A stretch of 64,000 nt of DNA from positions 21,701,743 to 21,765,742 of the forward strand of contig OZ022256.1 of assembly GCA_963978905.1 (NCBI GenBank), given 5' to 3'. The position numbers and the translations under genes are program-made. Shown piece by piece: positions 1 to 12,095 of this stretch (position 1 is the stretch's first letter; every line of letters begins with the position of its first letter). The DNA comes from Trichostrongylus colubriformis (lineage: Eukaryota; Nematoda; Chromadorea; Rhabditida; Trichostrongylidae). A model generated the notes under the pieces. That model did no database searches. It saw only the letters and a list, made by a program, of their open reading frames with translations, and was not told where the DNA came from.

Positions 1-1614
1 TCAGAGTCCTGCTAGAACAGAAGAGGGATTTTTGAAATTTTTCAAGAAACAGCTGATGCACCCTTGAAAATCTCCAATTCATCTAATTAGCTACACTGAA
101 AGCCAACGCTATCTACGTCTCTCCATTTCATGCTATTTCACCGAAGTTAGACGATGCGACCATTTGCGAGTGATTATTCCGGCGCACGGTGTTGATTGAT
201 GAGAGACGTTGAGCGGTATTATACATGAGACGAGAAAGAACGGTATTATTCACTGACTGTGAGAGGCTCCCTCCATGAAGTTCCATGATCCATCGACGAC
301 CTCCGTACTGGTATAGGGTAATAGAGTAAGTTTTGGGGCGAGAAAAGTTTACCACACGACAGAAACAATTGCAAAGGAATGATAAAATATAAGGATCGTT
401 GACTAAGGGAGAGGTGCACTGACAGACGGAGGAAGTAGAAGGAACATAGTGCACCAGTTTGAGCACTGATGTTCCTCTTGCTAAACAGTGATTCAAGATG
501 GATCGGCAACGAATCAATGAAAGAACTGAAAACAGGATTGAACACCTGTTCTGAACAGCTGAATATATTTAAACATTAATGAACACAAAAAAGACGGGAT
601 CAACTATTAAGGAGCACTTCTCGTAAAGAGGAGAAAGAGCTCGTGTTTGTGCTTACTGACTATAAAACGGTAGCAATTAACTTTTTTCTTTTGAGAGAAA
701 CCTTGAGTAGAATAATTTGTGGTTGTAATTGTCAATATATCTTTGTTGTAATTGAGGTTATTGGTCCAAATGAGACAGTGGGCACACTGAGAGCTGCTGT
801 CACCATACAAAGCAGAATTTAATAGCTCTAATTAGTAGTTGAAATGGCTTCACTTCAATGTCGTAGGTATTCATCAGAGCAAAATCGAATGGAACAGCAG
901 CTTCCAATGATGTTATCAGTGGATTACCATTCTCAACAAAACAAGATAGGCTTATTCATACACTACAACAAATTGAAATATGCGCAAGCGCTTTATTATT
1001 CAACATAATGAAATTGCAGACGGACACAGAAAAGGAATGAGGAATCGCGAAAAAAAAGTGGAAAAAGGAAGAGTTCTTGGGACAGTTTCTGTTCTGCTCC
1101 AAGGGATCGAACATCGTACAACTTATTATGTAAGATTTTATGCCGCCAAAAAATCCTTGATCTGAACCAACCATTGTACTTTGGAAAACTTGACTGATGT
1201 ATGGTTTTCTTTGATAGTGGTTGGTTGCCTATGTGCTGCCTACAGGAATGTATTGCAGTCTATCTCAGGTCTAATATTGAAAATTACTCTTCAGTTCAGA
1301 AGAATAATCTTTCCCTATGTATCTACATTGTTGTCTGCGCTTGACCATGAGAATGCAAGCAGGTAAACCGGCGACGACCAGAACGTAACAATCAGAAGTA
1401 TTTTTTTTTCATAGAAGAAGCAACGATTTATGTCGGAAATGGGAATGGTCGCACGTATTTCCAAGAAATGAAATCTGTATGGCCTGCAAATGAAATAAAA
1501 TGTGAGACTCAGCCTTTATGAGCGCTCAAGGCACACACGCGATTATCAGATTAATGGTTTACTTTCGTGAGGCGAGAAGGTTTTGGATAACTGCTCAGAG
1601 TGGACCTTAACAGG
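1..1614. other. unassigned AT-rich sequence
   Basis: No protein family, RNA gene or repeat pair was recognised here. The open frames are short, overlap on both strands and lack motif or splice support, so they are treated as chance. The stretch may be intergenic or intronic sequence. Confidence 0.5.
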
Positions 1615-2935
1615 GAGGCCCTTCAGGTCATGGTGAGCTTTCTCAAAGCGGTTTTTTGCATTTAATAGGGTCACATACATGAAGCAAAAAACCGGTCTCA
1701 AATTCGGCTAAATGGTTTTGGAAGGCCCAGAAACTGAGTGACAAAAGTTGCTTAGAAAGATGCAATTTTGACCTGTTCGCTGCGATGCTTTCCAGCTGCG
1801 GCTTTCAGTATATGCATATCAGAAGACTGTCTTCAAACCTACGCCAAAACCAGTGCGAGCTGGTTCAAAAATGTAGAATCACTTATGGTAACTTATAAAC
1901 GAAGCAGAGAAAACTGATAGGGGAAGCACAGACCAACGCTTTTGCAGTGGTTGGATGGCAGAACGGATAAGGGGATGGATTGACGTTGGCACGGTGGAAG
2001 GGGTGTTTGTAGTTCAAGATCTCTTGAAACATGCGCTTTTGCATTTTCTAAATTTTCTTTGTCCAGCGCTTTACTATTTGTGCACATGCAAAATGACTGC
2101 AATTTTCGTCGCTGGTGCACGAAAGTGACCTCATTTGCAAGCCTTCTGTTGTTGAAGTGCTTGGACCCTTCGGCACCCCTGACACGCGTGCCAAGAATTT
2201 TCCTGCGAAACTAGTGTGATATTCGTGCTCAGGGGACTCAACTAATCCTAAATACAAAATACTATCCAAATTGAGTTTTTGACCAGAACTCGAGGCAGTG
2301 GGATGGACATGAACACATAGTCACTGCATTACTTGTACAAACGAGCAGCTAGCAGCATTGCTTAAATTCAATGGAGAAAGTGCAGAATCAACGCATTCTG
2401 GGTGAACTGCACCTAGCGACACCATGCGATGGCAAAAGATACCAAATAATTCCTTATATCGGCTAGCGAGCTCCTTTCGTTGAGTGCTCTTTACTATGGC
2501 AGCAGTAGTACTATGGTCGCCCAATTTTCCGAGTTTGGGTCCCAGCCACGATTGTGCTGAAAACTTGTCATCTAGGGTAGTTCGACCCCCTGTGCATGAA
2601 TATCACAAGTAAAAATGCCTGGTTCCCCTGTTGGCAGGTCCAAACCAATCATTCGTCTAGTACGTAAAAATACTGGAGATAGCAGTTTCCTGATAGGATA
2701 AAAATTGATTTTGCACATATTTTTCACGTATGGTCTTACATGAACACAAATGGATGAAAACTAGAAAAATGCAAAAATTTGTCTTCGGTGGGGACCGAAC
2801 CATCAGCTATTTTCTAGGCCCCCCAAAACCATATAGCCAAATTTGAGACCGATTTTTTGCCTTTGCCTTGTATGTGACCCTATCAAATGCAAAAAACCGT
2901 TTTGAGAAAGCTCACCATGACCTGATGGGCCTTCC
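1615..2935. repeat. long inverted repeat (arms about 120 bp, loop about 1.1 kb)
   Basis: The left arm (about 1615-1733) contains GGTCATGGTGAGCTTTCTCA followed by a block ending in AACCGGTCTCAAATT. The right arm (about 2810-2935) carries the same blocks in reverse complement. Arms are similar but not identical. The loop has no recognisable transposase, so a non-autonomous foldback element or a decayed TIR element is the likeliest reading. The right arm abuts the palindromic element at 2944. Confidence 0.65.
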
Positions 2936-2943
2936 TTAGTTGC

Positions 2944-3236
2944 GGGTGCACGGTACCCGCTCACGGTGTTGTGCGTGCTTGAACACAACCGAGCCACGCC
3001 CACGCAACCGAATCACACCTGTTCATAGACGAACGAATTTCCAACCTAGACGTCGCCTTCATCACCGAAATGGCTGTTTCATCGTTATCTTCCCTTGTCG
3101 CAATCTTCCTTCTCCGTGTGAGCGCCACGTTGGAATTTTGCTCGTCTGAAGCCAGGCGTGATTTGGCTGGGTGGGCGTGGCTCGTTTGTGTTCGAGCAGG
3201 CACAACATTGTGAGGGTGCACCGTGCAAGTGCAGCC
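2944..3236. mobile_element. palindromic MITE/foldback element
   Basis: The two halves are imperfect inverted repeats. The left outer block reads TGCACGGTACCCGCTCAC and the right outer block, reversed, reads TGCACGGTGCACCCTCAC. The central blocks around GAGCCACGCCCA also pair. Nearly the whole 290 bp can fold back, leaving a small loop near 3060-3120. No coding capacity is evident, and the short open frames across it are by-products of the palindrome. Confidence 0.65.
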
Positions 3237-3579
3237 CGAGCAGTTATCCAAGGATCTACTTTCTCCAAGAAAGTAAGCCTTTGATCTGATTATCGCGTGG
3301 TATGCCTCTAAGAAGAAATGCTCTTTACGACTCTTTTCGATTCACGATAGCAATACATTTATTTTTCGCCACCTTACAAGAATTGTGTGAGTACGCTGAT
3401 ACAAAAATTCTTTTCCGTATAGCGGATGACTCTATCAAATATCGTCGTCGGGTCAAAACAGAGACCGTTACGAAGCTTTCTTTGCACATACATAGTGAAA
3501 GGGTACGTGATGGATCTGGGAAACGTGTGATGATCCTGACACAACCCTGGATATGGGGTTGAGCGCACTCTCTTGTTTC

Positions 3580-3855
3580 TCATGCCTTCGACATTTCCTG
3601 CCTTGAGTTGATGTCAACGTATAAGGATCCATAGGCGTTGGAGAAATTCATATTATCGGACTGAGCGATTCTAGAGAGTGAACAGGAGTGCGAAACACCC
3701 GTAGGAATGCAACACTGGTTACACAGCAATGATAAACGAGAGAAAAGCTTTCGTAAGTATGTTCTGTGGTGGGCAAAAGCTTTGGTCTCGTTCGCTTCGC
3801 ATGCAACCGCGAAAAGCAGCAGCCAACAAAGAATTAAAGCCAGAGGAGAAAGCAT
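3580..3855 (-). CDS. hypothetical small secreted protein
   Basis: The 91-codon frame starts at the ATG whose complement is at 3853-3855. I chose this internal start because it places a classic signal peptide (MLSPLALILCWLLLFAVA) at the N-terminus; the frame is open for another 20 codons upstream. After the predicted cleavage come basic residues and a Cys cluster near LCNQCC. The family is unknown. An insulin-like A-chain resemblance is superficial and not claimed. An intron could end the first exon earlier. No homologue was tested, so the call rests only on the signal peptide. Confidence 0.35.
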   Translation of the reverse strand: MLSPLALILCWLLLFAVACEANETKAFAHHRTYLRKLFSRLSLLCNQCCIPTGVSHSCSLSRIAQSDNMNFSNAYGSLYVDINSRQEMSKA

Positions 3856-3994
3856 CTTGTTAACTATACGACGCGTATTTTCTAGACGTGCTGAAGCATC
3901 TTGTGCCATCACCAAAAAAATCGCACTTTTCTATGTCTCAAGAAGACGGTTAAAACAGCTCGAATTCTTGAAATTTTCTTTGGGCTCTACATGA

Positions 3995-5836
3995 GAACGA
4001 AGGAGCAGGTTTTTTCCTTACAAAGCAACTCTCAAATAATCTGAAAAGTCGCGAAATTTAGCGCTGAAAAATGAAGGCAAAGCAGTCGGTGTGAAAAACT
4101 GGTCAAACCCTTTGTCCAATCTAATACTTGCTCGAATTCACGAGGTCTTGTAATTGAGTCCCTAATAAAAGTCTCAATGGAATCGAGTTTTTGCTTGCAC
4201 GCAATGCTCAGTTTGAATCTTTGTTGCTGGAGTTGCTTGCTTCGATGACGGCTTCATTTTTACTTGAGTACTTTTATTTGGTTTCTTATTGTTCTCACAC
4301 GAATTCACTCGTATAATAAGTGAACCGTTAAATGATAGGTCGTTCGAAAAATCCTCACTGTGGCGAATATTCCTCACGTCCGTAAGGTCGCCTATACTAA
4401 AACGGACCCCTTTTCTCGCACTATGTAAACGTAGTCACGCTTACGCACAGAATGAATTTGAATTTCCCAAACTATGTAGAACAAAGTGGACATACATACG
4501 ACAGCCCTACACCTATCTCGTACCATTTCTCAAAAGCATCATGATATTTGATGAGATGCGGGCTCTGTTGGACAAACGACGACATCTGCACAATGGTTGA
4601 AGGAATGTCAAGCTGTAGCGATCAGTCTCGTCAGTATGATGACCGGTATGTGACCTGCGGCTGGTCTATCGCCACAGGTTCATGGATCCTGGCAAACTAA
4701 TACGGCTGCAAAGTACTGTGAGGAGTTCGCGTGATGCATCGCTAATTGTAGATCATGAGCTCAGTACTGGCTAATACGAACAAACCTGTCTTTCTTCAGG
4801 ATGCGCATAGCCCAACGTTGCACAAGCAACTCCGGAAAGTTCGATTGAGCAGGGCGACGAAATTGCCGTAATTCACCATACTCGTCTTACCTGGCTCCCA
4901 AGGTTACCATTTCTTTAAACATCTGGTCAGCTTTTTTCGAGAACAACGCTTCGAAGCCCAACATGATGCTGAAGCGGCCCTCAATGAATTAACCGCTTCT
5001 AGATCTCCAGTATTCTGGTCGACCGTAATAAGCAAGCTCGCACCTTATTGGCGAAATACTAGGTTCCAGCAGTTTATATTTCGTTAGATAAAGATTTTTA
5101 TGAGCGGAGATATGCGCATTTGGCTTCAGTGGAGGAAACCTAAGAGCAATCCGAGCGATTCAATAAATATAAGTATATCACAGTATACATGCACGCATAT
5201 ATCTTTATTGCATGTGCGCTATTATAATCGTCGCTGAAGCATACATGGCCACGGATGAAATTGCATTTGATGCCTGCTTAGTTTGGAGAAGCTTTCCAGG
5301 ACCTCTGGTTGGTGCAAGACATTGCACTCAAATATCACTACGTTTTGAATTGAAATAAAATACTTGGTACACCTCTTGATCGCATTAACCATCACGGAGT
5401 GCTTCCGTTCACATACAGTGAATAAGAGAGGGGCTGTGAAGCAAATTTAAAATTCTTGTCTCAGGAGAAAGTGCCGCGACAATGGTATTTTTGAACAATT
5501 CATTCTATTCATAATAATTACTAACATGAGCCGTTTTCTATTTCAAACGCTGTGAGTAACGAAATCTCGAAGCAGAAATCGGAAAGCACTTGAAGCTGAG
5601 CTGATAGAATTCAAGCGACATCCCCCTGACGGAAGAGATATGTAGGAGGGAGGGAAAACGAATTGTAAAATTGACAGAATGCTCAATCCTAGTCATTAGA
5701 GAGAGGCTGAAATACTTTTATGATCCCAGAACAATCCAGAATAATCCCAAGTTTGAAGGGAAAACTATGACAACTGAAGGAGCCAGCCTGTGGTTATCTT
5801 AGACATGCGGTAGAAGCTGAAGGAGAAGGAGAGGAT
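3995..5836. other. unassigned sequence
   Basis: No convincing gene or repeat was seen. The open frame at 4289-4600 has no recognisable motif and is treated as chance. Confidence 0.4.
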
Positions 5837-6050
5837 TCATCTTGGGCTCTATCAGAGTAAACAAGCCAGCACCCTCATTGTCTCAAGAAGTGAGTCGTGA
5901 CATGTGTTGAAGTACATAGAAAAAACGAGATTAAGTAGAAAAATTCAACTCGAGTTCCATCAGAGTAAACAAGCTAGCAACTTTCATTGTCTGAAGGACT
6001 GAATATCGTAGAAATTGTTGAATCGGAAAGAAAACATATGTTATGAACGT
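5837..6050. repeat. two-unit diverged tandem repeat (about 108 bp)
   Basis: The block CAGAGTAAACAAGC followed by CATTGTCT occurs at about 5850 and again at about 5958, with similar flanks, giving two diverged units of roughly 108 bp. There is no coding signal. Confidence 0.5.
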
Positions 6051-6289
6051 ATCTACAATGTCCCGCACAGAAGCCGTGAAGCTTTGCCCGTTATAGCGCT
6101 GATGATGGAGTTTTTGCCCAAGCCGGAGAACAGTAATCTTTCGAGAGCGAGAGAATTGAGAGGTTACTAATGAGAAAAATTCTTCGGCATTTCAATCTGA
6201 GCTGTACTGTAGGCACAAGCCTAGAAGACTCTTTTCAATAAGACTGATACGCTTATCTCGAATCTACTCTCGAATTGGCAGAACTGTTT

Positions 6290-7215
6290 TCTGAGCGAAG
6301 TTACCGAGTCCTTTTTCGACGAACGTCAGCCCAAGTGCACCACAGGGAAGCGCATCGTTAAGTAGCCGTCTGACAATGGGGTAAGTGCTACTCTCCATAA
6401 ATTGGAGCCCATGATTCGGCCCTGTGAAGACGCTCTTTTTGCATGTTGTTTCATTTCTACTGGCTACAGAACACACTCCTATTTTGATACTAATGCATCG
6501 TGATGCTCCTTCTGGCGTGAGACATGCTCAAATGGTAGGCTGAGCACTTCTCGCAACTACCATGCGATCTATAACTTTGCTAACCTTCTTACCAGTCATG
6601 GCAACGTTCAAATGAGTACGGTTAACGTAATTGAGCATAGCATCGAATTTCCTGTTTAGGCTCGCGACTCTATCCCCCGCATCGTTTCGCTTGTGAATTT
6701 CAATTCTGTGCTCTCGATTTCTTTCTTACTCACTGTATGTTTATTCAAGCGCCGTGGGAGTCTGAGACGCCTGCACAACTTTGTTTCACGTCACATTTGG
6801 TGAGTGAGAAGCAACAAACTGTGACGAAATCTCTTTTACTCGTTGATCTCATAGTGAAGAGATTTTTGTTCTATCCTTTCGTACTGGAACCACATTTGCT
6901 CATAAAATGTTGAAGTCATCCTGATTCAGACTAATAAAGTTCAATCGGACATGAGATTGCGAAAAGCTGAGCTCGTCAATTGATCATGTTTTATGTCAAA
7001 AGAAACATTAGAAACGGCAAATCAGAATAGAAGCATCTTTTGTACCAACTTCGACGACATGAAAAACATTGTCTCCGCAAGGGTCCAAATTACCGTCTTC
7101 AGCTCATGCATCGAGACACCATTCTGCTACGCGGCTGCTCCCCTTGCATGTGGTGTACTTGAGCGGACGTTCGTCGAAAAAGAGTCTTAGAACCCTGCTC
7201 GGAGAATCGTTTTGC
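6290..7215. repeat. diverged inverted pair flanking about 0.55 kb
   Basis: Sequence at about 6290-6476 in reverse complement resembles 7030-7215. The best shared block is GACGTTCGTCGAAAAAG, with weaker similarity on both sides. The right copy sits directly upstream of the RTE fragment. Arms are clearly diverged, so this may be an old foldback element or two inverted copies of another repeat. Confidence 0.45.
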
Positions 7216-7240
7216 AAATTCGGAACGCATATTCAAGATC

Positions 7241-7975
7241 ATGAAGAATGCCTGGTGCGATGGAGGAAGTGTCGAAATCGACGGCTTTCCTATCGCCGAA
7301 TCGAAGTCGTACGTCTATCTGGGGCGTTCCATGAACATGGACAACGACATGAGGGAAGAGCTCGACAGAAGAAGGAGAGCTGCATGGTCAGCCTACGGGT
7401 CTATTAAAGAGGCCACCGACCAGCTAAAGGATCCTGACCCACGTGCGCGTCTATTCGACTCGACAGTCCTTCCTGCTCTGTGTTACGCTGCCGAGACGTG
7501 GCCTGATACGTCAGCCACGGCGAAGTCCTTGCAGGTGACTCACAGAGCACTCGAAAGATGTCTTCTGAAGTACACCCGGCTATCTCAGTATCGTGCCGGG
7601 CTTCGCAGCTCCGATTTGAGGCAGATTTCTCGTCTACGAGACCCTGCGGAATACGCATCGAAGGCCAAACACCGATGGGCCGGTCATATACTGCGGAGAG
7701 AAGACGATAGGTGGACAAGAAGAACAGTGGAGTGGATTCCCTGGGATTGTTCACGTCCCAGCGGAAGACCTCCCAAAATATGGGGAGATGTGTTCGTTGA
7801 ACACGTTAAACTTATGAGAAATTCCAGAACGGCTGACTTTCGTGGTCGCCACCAACGTAGCCAACGAAGGAGCTGGATGACGATCGCGAAAGAACGAAAC
7901 GAATGAAAATCTTGTTGAGGCCCGCACAACCAGTGAGGATGGGCCGTCTTAGTATCTAAGTAAGTAAGTATTCAA
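7241..7975 (+). mobile_element. RTE-type non-LTR retrotransposon, 3' end (truncated RT C-terminus and tail)
   Basis: The open frame 7241-7906 encodes the C-terminal region typical of nematode RTE reverse transcriptases: MKNAWCDGG, a YVYLGR block, LPALCYAAETWPD, KHRWAGHILRR and GRPPKIWGDVF. The EN domain and RT catalytic core are missing, so this is a 5'-truncated LINE copy. After the frame, the conserved end (NEW-SCWGPHNQ type) is broken by two TGA codons at Trp positions. The element ends in a short (TAAG)n tail near 7962-7973, as expected for RTE insertions. Confidence 0.88.
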
Positions 7976-9296
7976 GATCAGCGTCCGAAAACACGTCGGA
8001 CCGCATGAGTTCCACTACAAACACCCATTTCGACCTTGGGTCCTTCCCATGTAGGCCAACACATGTTTGCCAGGAAATAGGGAAGGAAGCGAAGAAGGAT
8101 AAACGCGTCTAAGTTACCATAAATGATAGTTGCCTCTCTTCAATGCAGCCTCTTAGCGCTCCTATAAGATCTCCATTAGCAGTCTAGTCGCAGTCTCACT
8201 GGGCACGTTAGTTTTTTTGAGTTTGAAAACGTCATTGGGCAACCTAATTCAAGCTCACGCAATAGGTTTCGTGTGCAGCCAACCATTCAATTCCAGCATT
8301 AATTAAACACAGCTGTAAAGTGCAAAAACAGAATCGTTAACATTTTAATGGGAAGTAGCACGCTCCTCAAAACGATTTTTGATTTGAAGCAAGCATTTTA
8401 GCACTAAGCAACAATGAATAAACGAAATTCATAGTGCTAAGAAATAGCAATTCACTGAGTCATTGTCTATCCTGTTATTAACGTCGACGTAAATTTGCGT
8501 GTAGACCATATGGAAGTGACAAAACTAATATTTCCACACGCTTACACTCCTCAATAGTTGAAAATGGCGAAGATTCTGCTGAAGGTGCGACTACTGAATG
8601 TATGCAAGGAGTAGAGTTGGTGAAGTCATTTCCTTTATTATGTGTGCCGCATAAAAAAATGGTGTTTTTCTCAAATACGATGCCATGACTATAAGCAGGC
8701 GAGTGATTATGAACGAAGTTTGCTTTCTAATTATCTCATTCTTACCACCTTCAGAGTCATTGCTGCTGCGTCCATCAGTGTGTCATAACGTCTTCTTAGG
8801 TATGCAAGCTGTAATTGGATCACCGGGCCACGCGAAATACGTCATCGCGCGCCACAGGTGTGTTTCTGGAGGAGTAGCACACAGATTTTGACCTCGACTT
8901 GCGACCCTATGACGGTGGATCTCGATCCTGTCGCATAGGCTATTCAGAGAATTCAATCATGTGAATCCAACCTACCCTCCTTACAAGTCTATTCCGCTGT
9001 ATTCATGACTGGGTGATGCTACCGTGACATAATACTCGGGAAAGGTAAACTTTCAAATTGAGAGGAAATTGTTAAGGCCTTCCACACCTTCAAAAAAGAT
9101 TCAAGTTGTGCTCATTCAAATGTCACGCACACTTCTCACTTCAGTATTCGTACAATTGCCTACTCGCCTTTGAAACATCTCTGGAAGCTAATGCGGGGAA
9201 CACGTGAAGTGGATGGGCATCGTTATTACGCGACCTGGTGGCCATATTGGCCGTGTGTCCCAATTGTCATCTCCTTTCTGGTACCGTTTCAAACGA
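7976..9296. other. unassigned sequence
   Basis: No supported gene. A 3'-acceptor-like CTTCAG near 8755 and an AG/GTATGC donor near 8800 could bound a small exon, but the enclosed sequence has no recognisable product. Confidence 0.35.
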
Positions 9297-9879
9297 CTAA
9301 CCGCTAAGATATGCGGTCGCTGACTGGTCGCGACGTTTCATTTCCGGTTTTCTGCCTAACATCCAATCCCCCTGGTGGTCATTAGCACCCTTACCGAATT
9401 CCCAATTTTCGCATTTTATTATGCTTTGAGCGCCACATGAACCCCACGTGAGATCAGGCATTTGCAAAATGGAGAAACGAAATGACAAAAAAGTAAAAGG
9501 CACGCAACGGACATAAAATTTAGAGAAATGCCGGTTTTAAAACATTCTCTGAAAACAGTTTTTCTGCAAAACGATTTTTCATGGGACTGAGTGGTAAATT
9601 TTACTGTATCCATCCTTTCATTTAATATGTTACGGAAGCACTGAACAGATCATACCTTTTACATTTGAGAGAACTGTCTAGGCCAGCCGTTATGATGACG
9701 ATAGTTCCGGTCATACGAAGGGCAAATGGAATATAGGGACCACTACAGCACCAGGGGAAGATTTTAACTTCTCATGGAATATTGAAAGAAGATCTACGTG
9801 GATTTATAGAAACCCGAATGCTGATTGCAAATATGAAATCCAAAATAAAAATGGCCTTCTGAACAAGTCGAAGTTCGCG

Positions 9880-9965
9880 TGAGATGACTTGATAGCTCAG
9901 GCAATATCGCTCAGTGGTAGTGCTCTCACTCCATGGGGGTTGATGGGTATGCGTCCGCGCGGATG
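9880..9965 (+). repeat. tRNA-like (SINE-type) box region, copy 1
   Basis: The block TCGCTCAGTGGTAGTGCTC closely matches a tRNA A box. A GGGGGTTGATGGG stretch sits near where a degenerate B box would lie. No cloverleaf can be formed with paired acceptor ends, so this is a decayed tRNA-derived SINE head rather than a tRNA gene. The same block occurs at about 27768-27850. Confidence 0.35.
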
Positions 9966-10018
9966 CCGAAGTTCTTGCGTTTTGTGTTGTGGCCTCAATG
10001 AATGCATCATGTTCGATC

Positions 10019-10209
10019 TTTGACGATTTTCGCATCAGGGTCTGAACTAACCGAATATATTTTTTTTTACTGTAGACTGAATACTTTTGCCCATAAATTT
10101 CTCTACTTTCAACCTTTGACGATTTTCGCATCAGGGTCTGAACTAACCGAATATATTTTTTATACTGTAGACTGAATACTTTTGCCCATAAATTTCTCTA
10201 CTTTCAACC
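10019..10209 (+). repeat. two-unit 96-bp tandem duplication
   Basis: Units 10019-10114 and 10115-10209 are nearly identical, each beginning TTTGACGATTTTCGCATC. The corresponding site in duplication copy 2 (about 27890-27978) has one unit, so the tandem copy arose in copy 1 after the duplication or was lost from copy 2. Confidence 0.8.
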
Positions 10210-10274
10210 TTGAAAAAAGATACAAACCTACTCCAAACTGCCAGTACATAGCAACACCTCCCATGCATCGTCAT

Positions 10275-10903
10275 CAGAAAAACATCTTGAGGGATTTCTC
10301 TTTGTTGCCTGCATATCAAAATCCTTCTGACTACCACTGTTCATCGCATTTGATAATCCAGCTTGTTCGGGTGCCGGTATCCGTAGCGCGCGAGCCAGGT
10401 ATCATTTCGCAAAATGGTTGTGATATTCGCGTTTAGGAGACCGAATTACGCCGTGAGACGTTTTTTTTTCGACCAACTGGATATTTTGACCTTGACTTAG
10501 GAAAAGTGAGATAGCCATGTATGTACAGATGGCGATGCGTTAAAGATGGAGAAGCCAGAAACTTTTACTTAGAAAAAATGACTGCTTCTCTTCCGGCGAT
10601 GCTACATGCAGTTGTCACGATGGAGATCAATGGTGCGATGGTACCTATGCTTCGATGATTTTTCTACTTTAGGAGTCCTCTGAAGTCAAGGTCGAAATAT
10701 CGAGTTGTCCAGAAAATCGTCTCACGAAGTTATTCGGTTCTCCAAACAGGAGTATCACAATCATTTTGCGAAATAATACCTGACTCACCCACTACGGGTA
10801 CCGGCACCCAAACAAGCTGGTTTCCCAAGTGCGATGAATGGTGGTAGTCAAAATAATTTTGATATGCAGAGAACAAAGAAAAACCTCTCAAAATGTTTTT
10901 CTG
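10275..10903. mobile_element. foldback element with about 230-bp arms, copy 1
   Basis: The left arm starts CAGAAAAACATCTTGAGGG and the right arm ends in the reverse complement of CAGAAAAACATTTTGAGAG. Pairing continues through GTGCCGGTAyCCGTAG and TTTCGCAAAATG and the inner block around GACCTTGACTT. There is no transposase and no obvious TA duplication at the ends (TCAT left, GAGT right). This is a non-autonomous foldback/MITE-like element. A second copy lies at 28045 in the duplicated segment. Confidence 0.8.
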
Positions 10904-11672
10904 GAGTTCATGCTTGTTAAATGCCGCTACTCACAGTTTTGAGTAAGTTTTTAACTTTTTTATCATTGTTGAAAAAAGAGAAATTTATAGACGAAGCTTC
11001 CAGTCTTTAGTAAAAAAAACATTCACTTACATCAGAAGCTAATACAAAAAGCGTCGAAGATCGAAACTGACGCATGCATAAAAGCCAAGACACGAAAAGC
11101 AAGAACTCCAGCTTCAGCGGGGACGCACACCCAAAACCGCTCATTTGTAGAGCGAGAGTCTTATGCCCCACCACTGGACCATATCGGCCGACAACAAGTA
11201 AGGCTTAGCTCCAGTGAGGAGATACTCCTCACCCATAAGTTACAAACTTCGACAGCAGATGAATTATTATCTTTGACTCCTCCTGACTCGCTTCAGAACG
11301 TCATTGTGCAATTTTGGTTTTCATATTTGTAATCAGCATAATAGTTCCACCACCTAGCTATCCTCTCAGTCCACGGGAATCAAAACTCTTCCCTGTTTAA
11401 TGAGCAGCATTCAGGTTGCTGAGCGGAAGAAACACGGGCAGTGCCAATCACATTTACATGAAGCCAGCAGTAAACCTTCATGGGTGCAAACGGACTGGAA
11501 AGTGAATGATGAAGTCATTACTGAAATTTGTAGGGAGGGAGGAACAGTAAGATCGTCGAAATCTACTTGAAACCATAGGTTGAGCCCTCCAGCACCCTCT
11601 ATGTAGTATGGCTTAAATGGCAGCTTATCGTCAAAAGCAGCATCAGGGGAAATTCGGCCGAAAATAAAAGAA

Positions 11673-12095
11673 GTGGTGAATCTGAAAGTCGAGATGCCAA
11701 ATAACAGGACAGCGGGAAAAAATGGATGGAAATGGCCCAAAACCCGAGAAATAGGCCCCCCCCCTCTCTCGCTGATACTCAACGCGGGCGACCTTGCCGT
11801 CAGGAGGCAGATACTCCAAACGAAATTTCCATTGGCATGCTGCCAAGTCAGTACAAGGGGATGTTTGGAAACACGACAACATCTATTCTCTGGAGTGATC
11901 TTCAACCTAAAAGTGCGAAAGCGCGATGCCATACCATTGATCTCACCGCACATCTTTGGCAGCTCTCATCGTAGCCAACCAAGTATCACGTCTCTTCGAG
12001 GTGGGGTCGATCATTCAAAGGTGTCAGCTCTTATCCGTTGCGCCCTTTCTACAGCTCGGAGGCGCTCTTTTTCGCCGGGATTTCGCCACAGATAG
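11673..12095 (+). CDS. open frame conserved between duplication copies (doubtful)
   Basis: The 140-codon frame has a counterpart of 159 codons at 30098-30577. Between the copies, one-base and two-base length differences (near 11715 and 11760) together restore the frame, leaving a central block that reads differently while both flanks match. No domain, signal peptide or known family is recognised. Frame retention could be chance given the low divergence, so coding status is unproven. Confidence 0.2.
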   Translation: MVNLKVEMPNNRTAGKNGWKWPKTREIGPPPLSLILNAGDLAVRRQILQTKFPLACCQVSTRGCLETRQHLFSGVIFNLKVRKRDAIPLISPHIFGSSHRSQPSITSLRGGVDHSKVSALIRCALSTARRRSFSPGFRHR

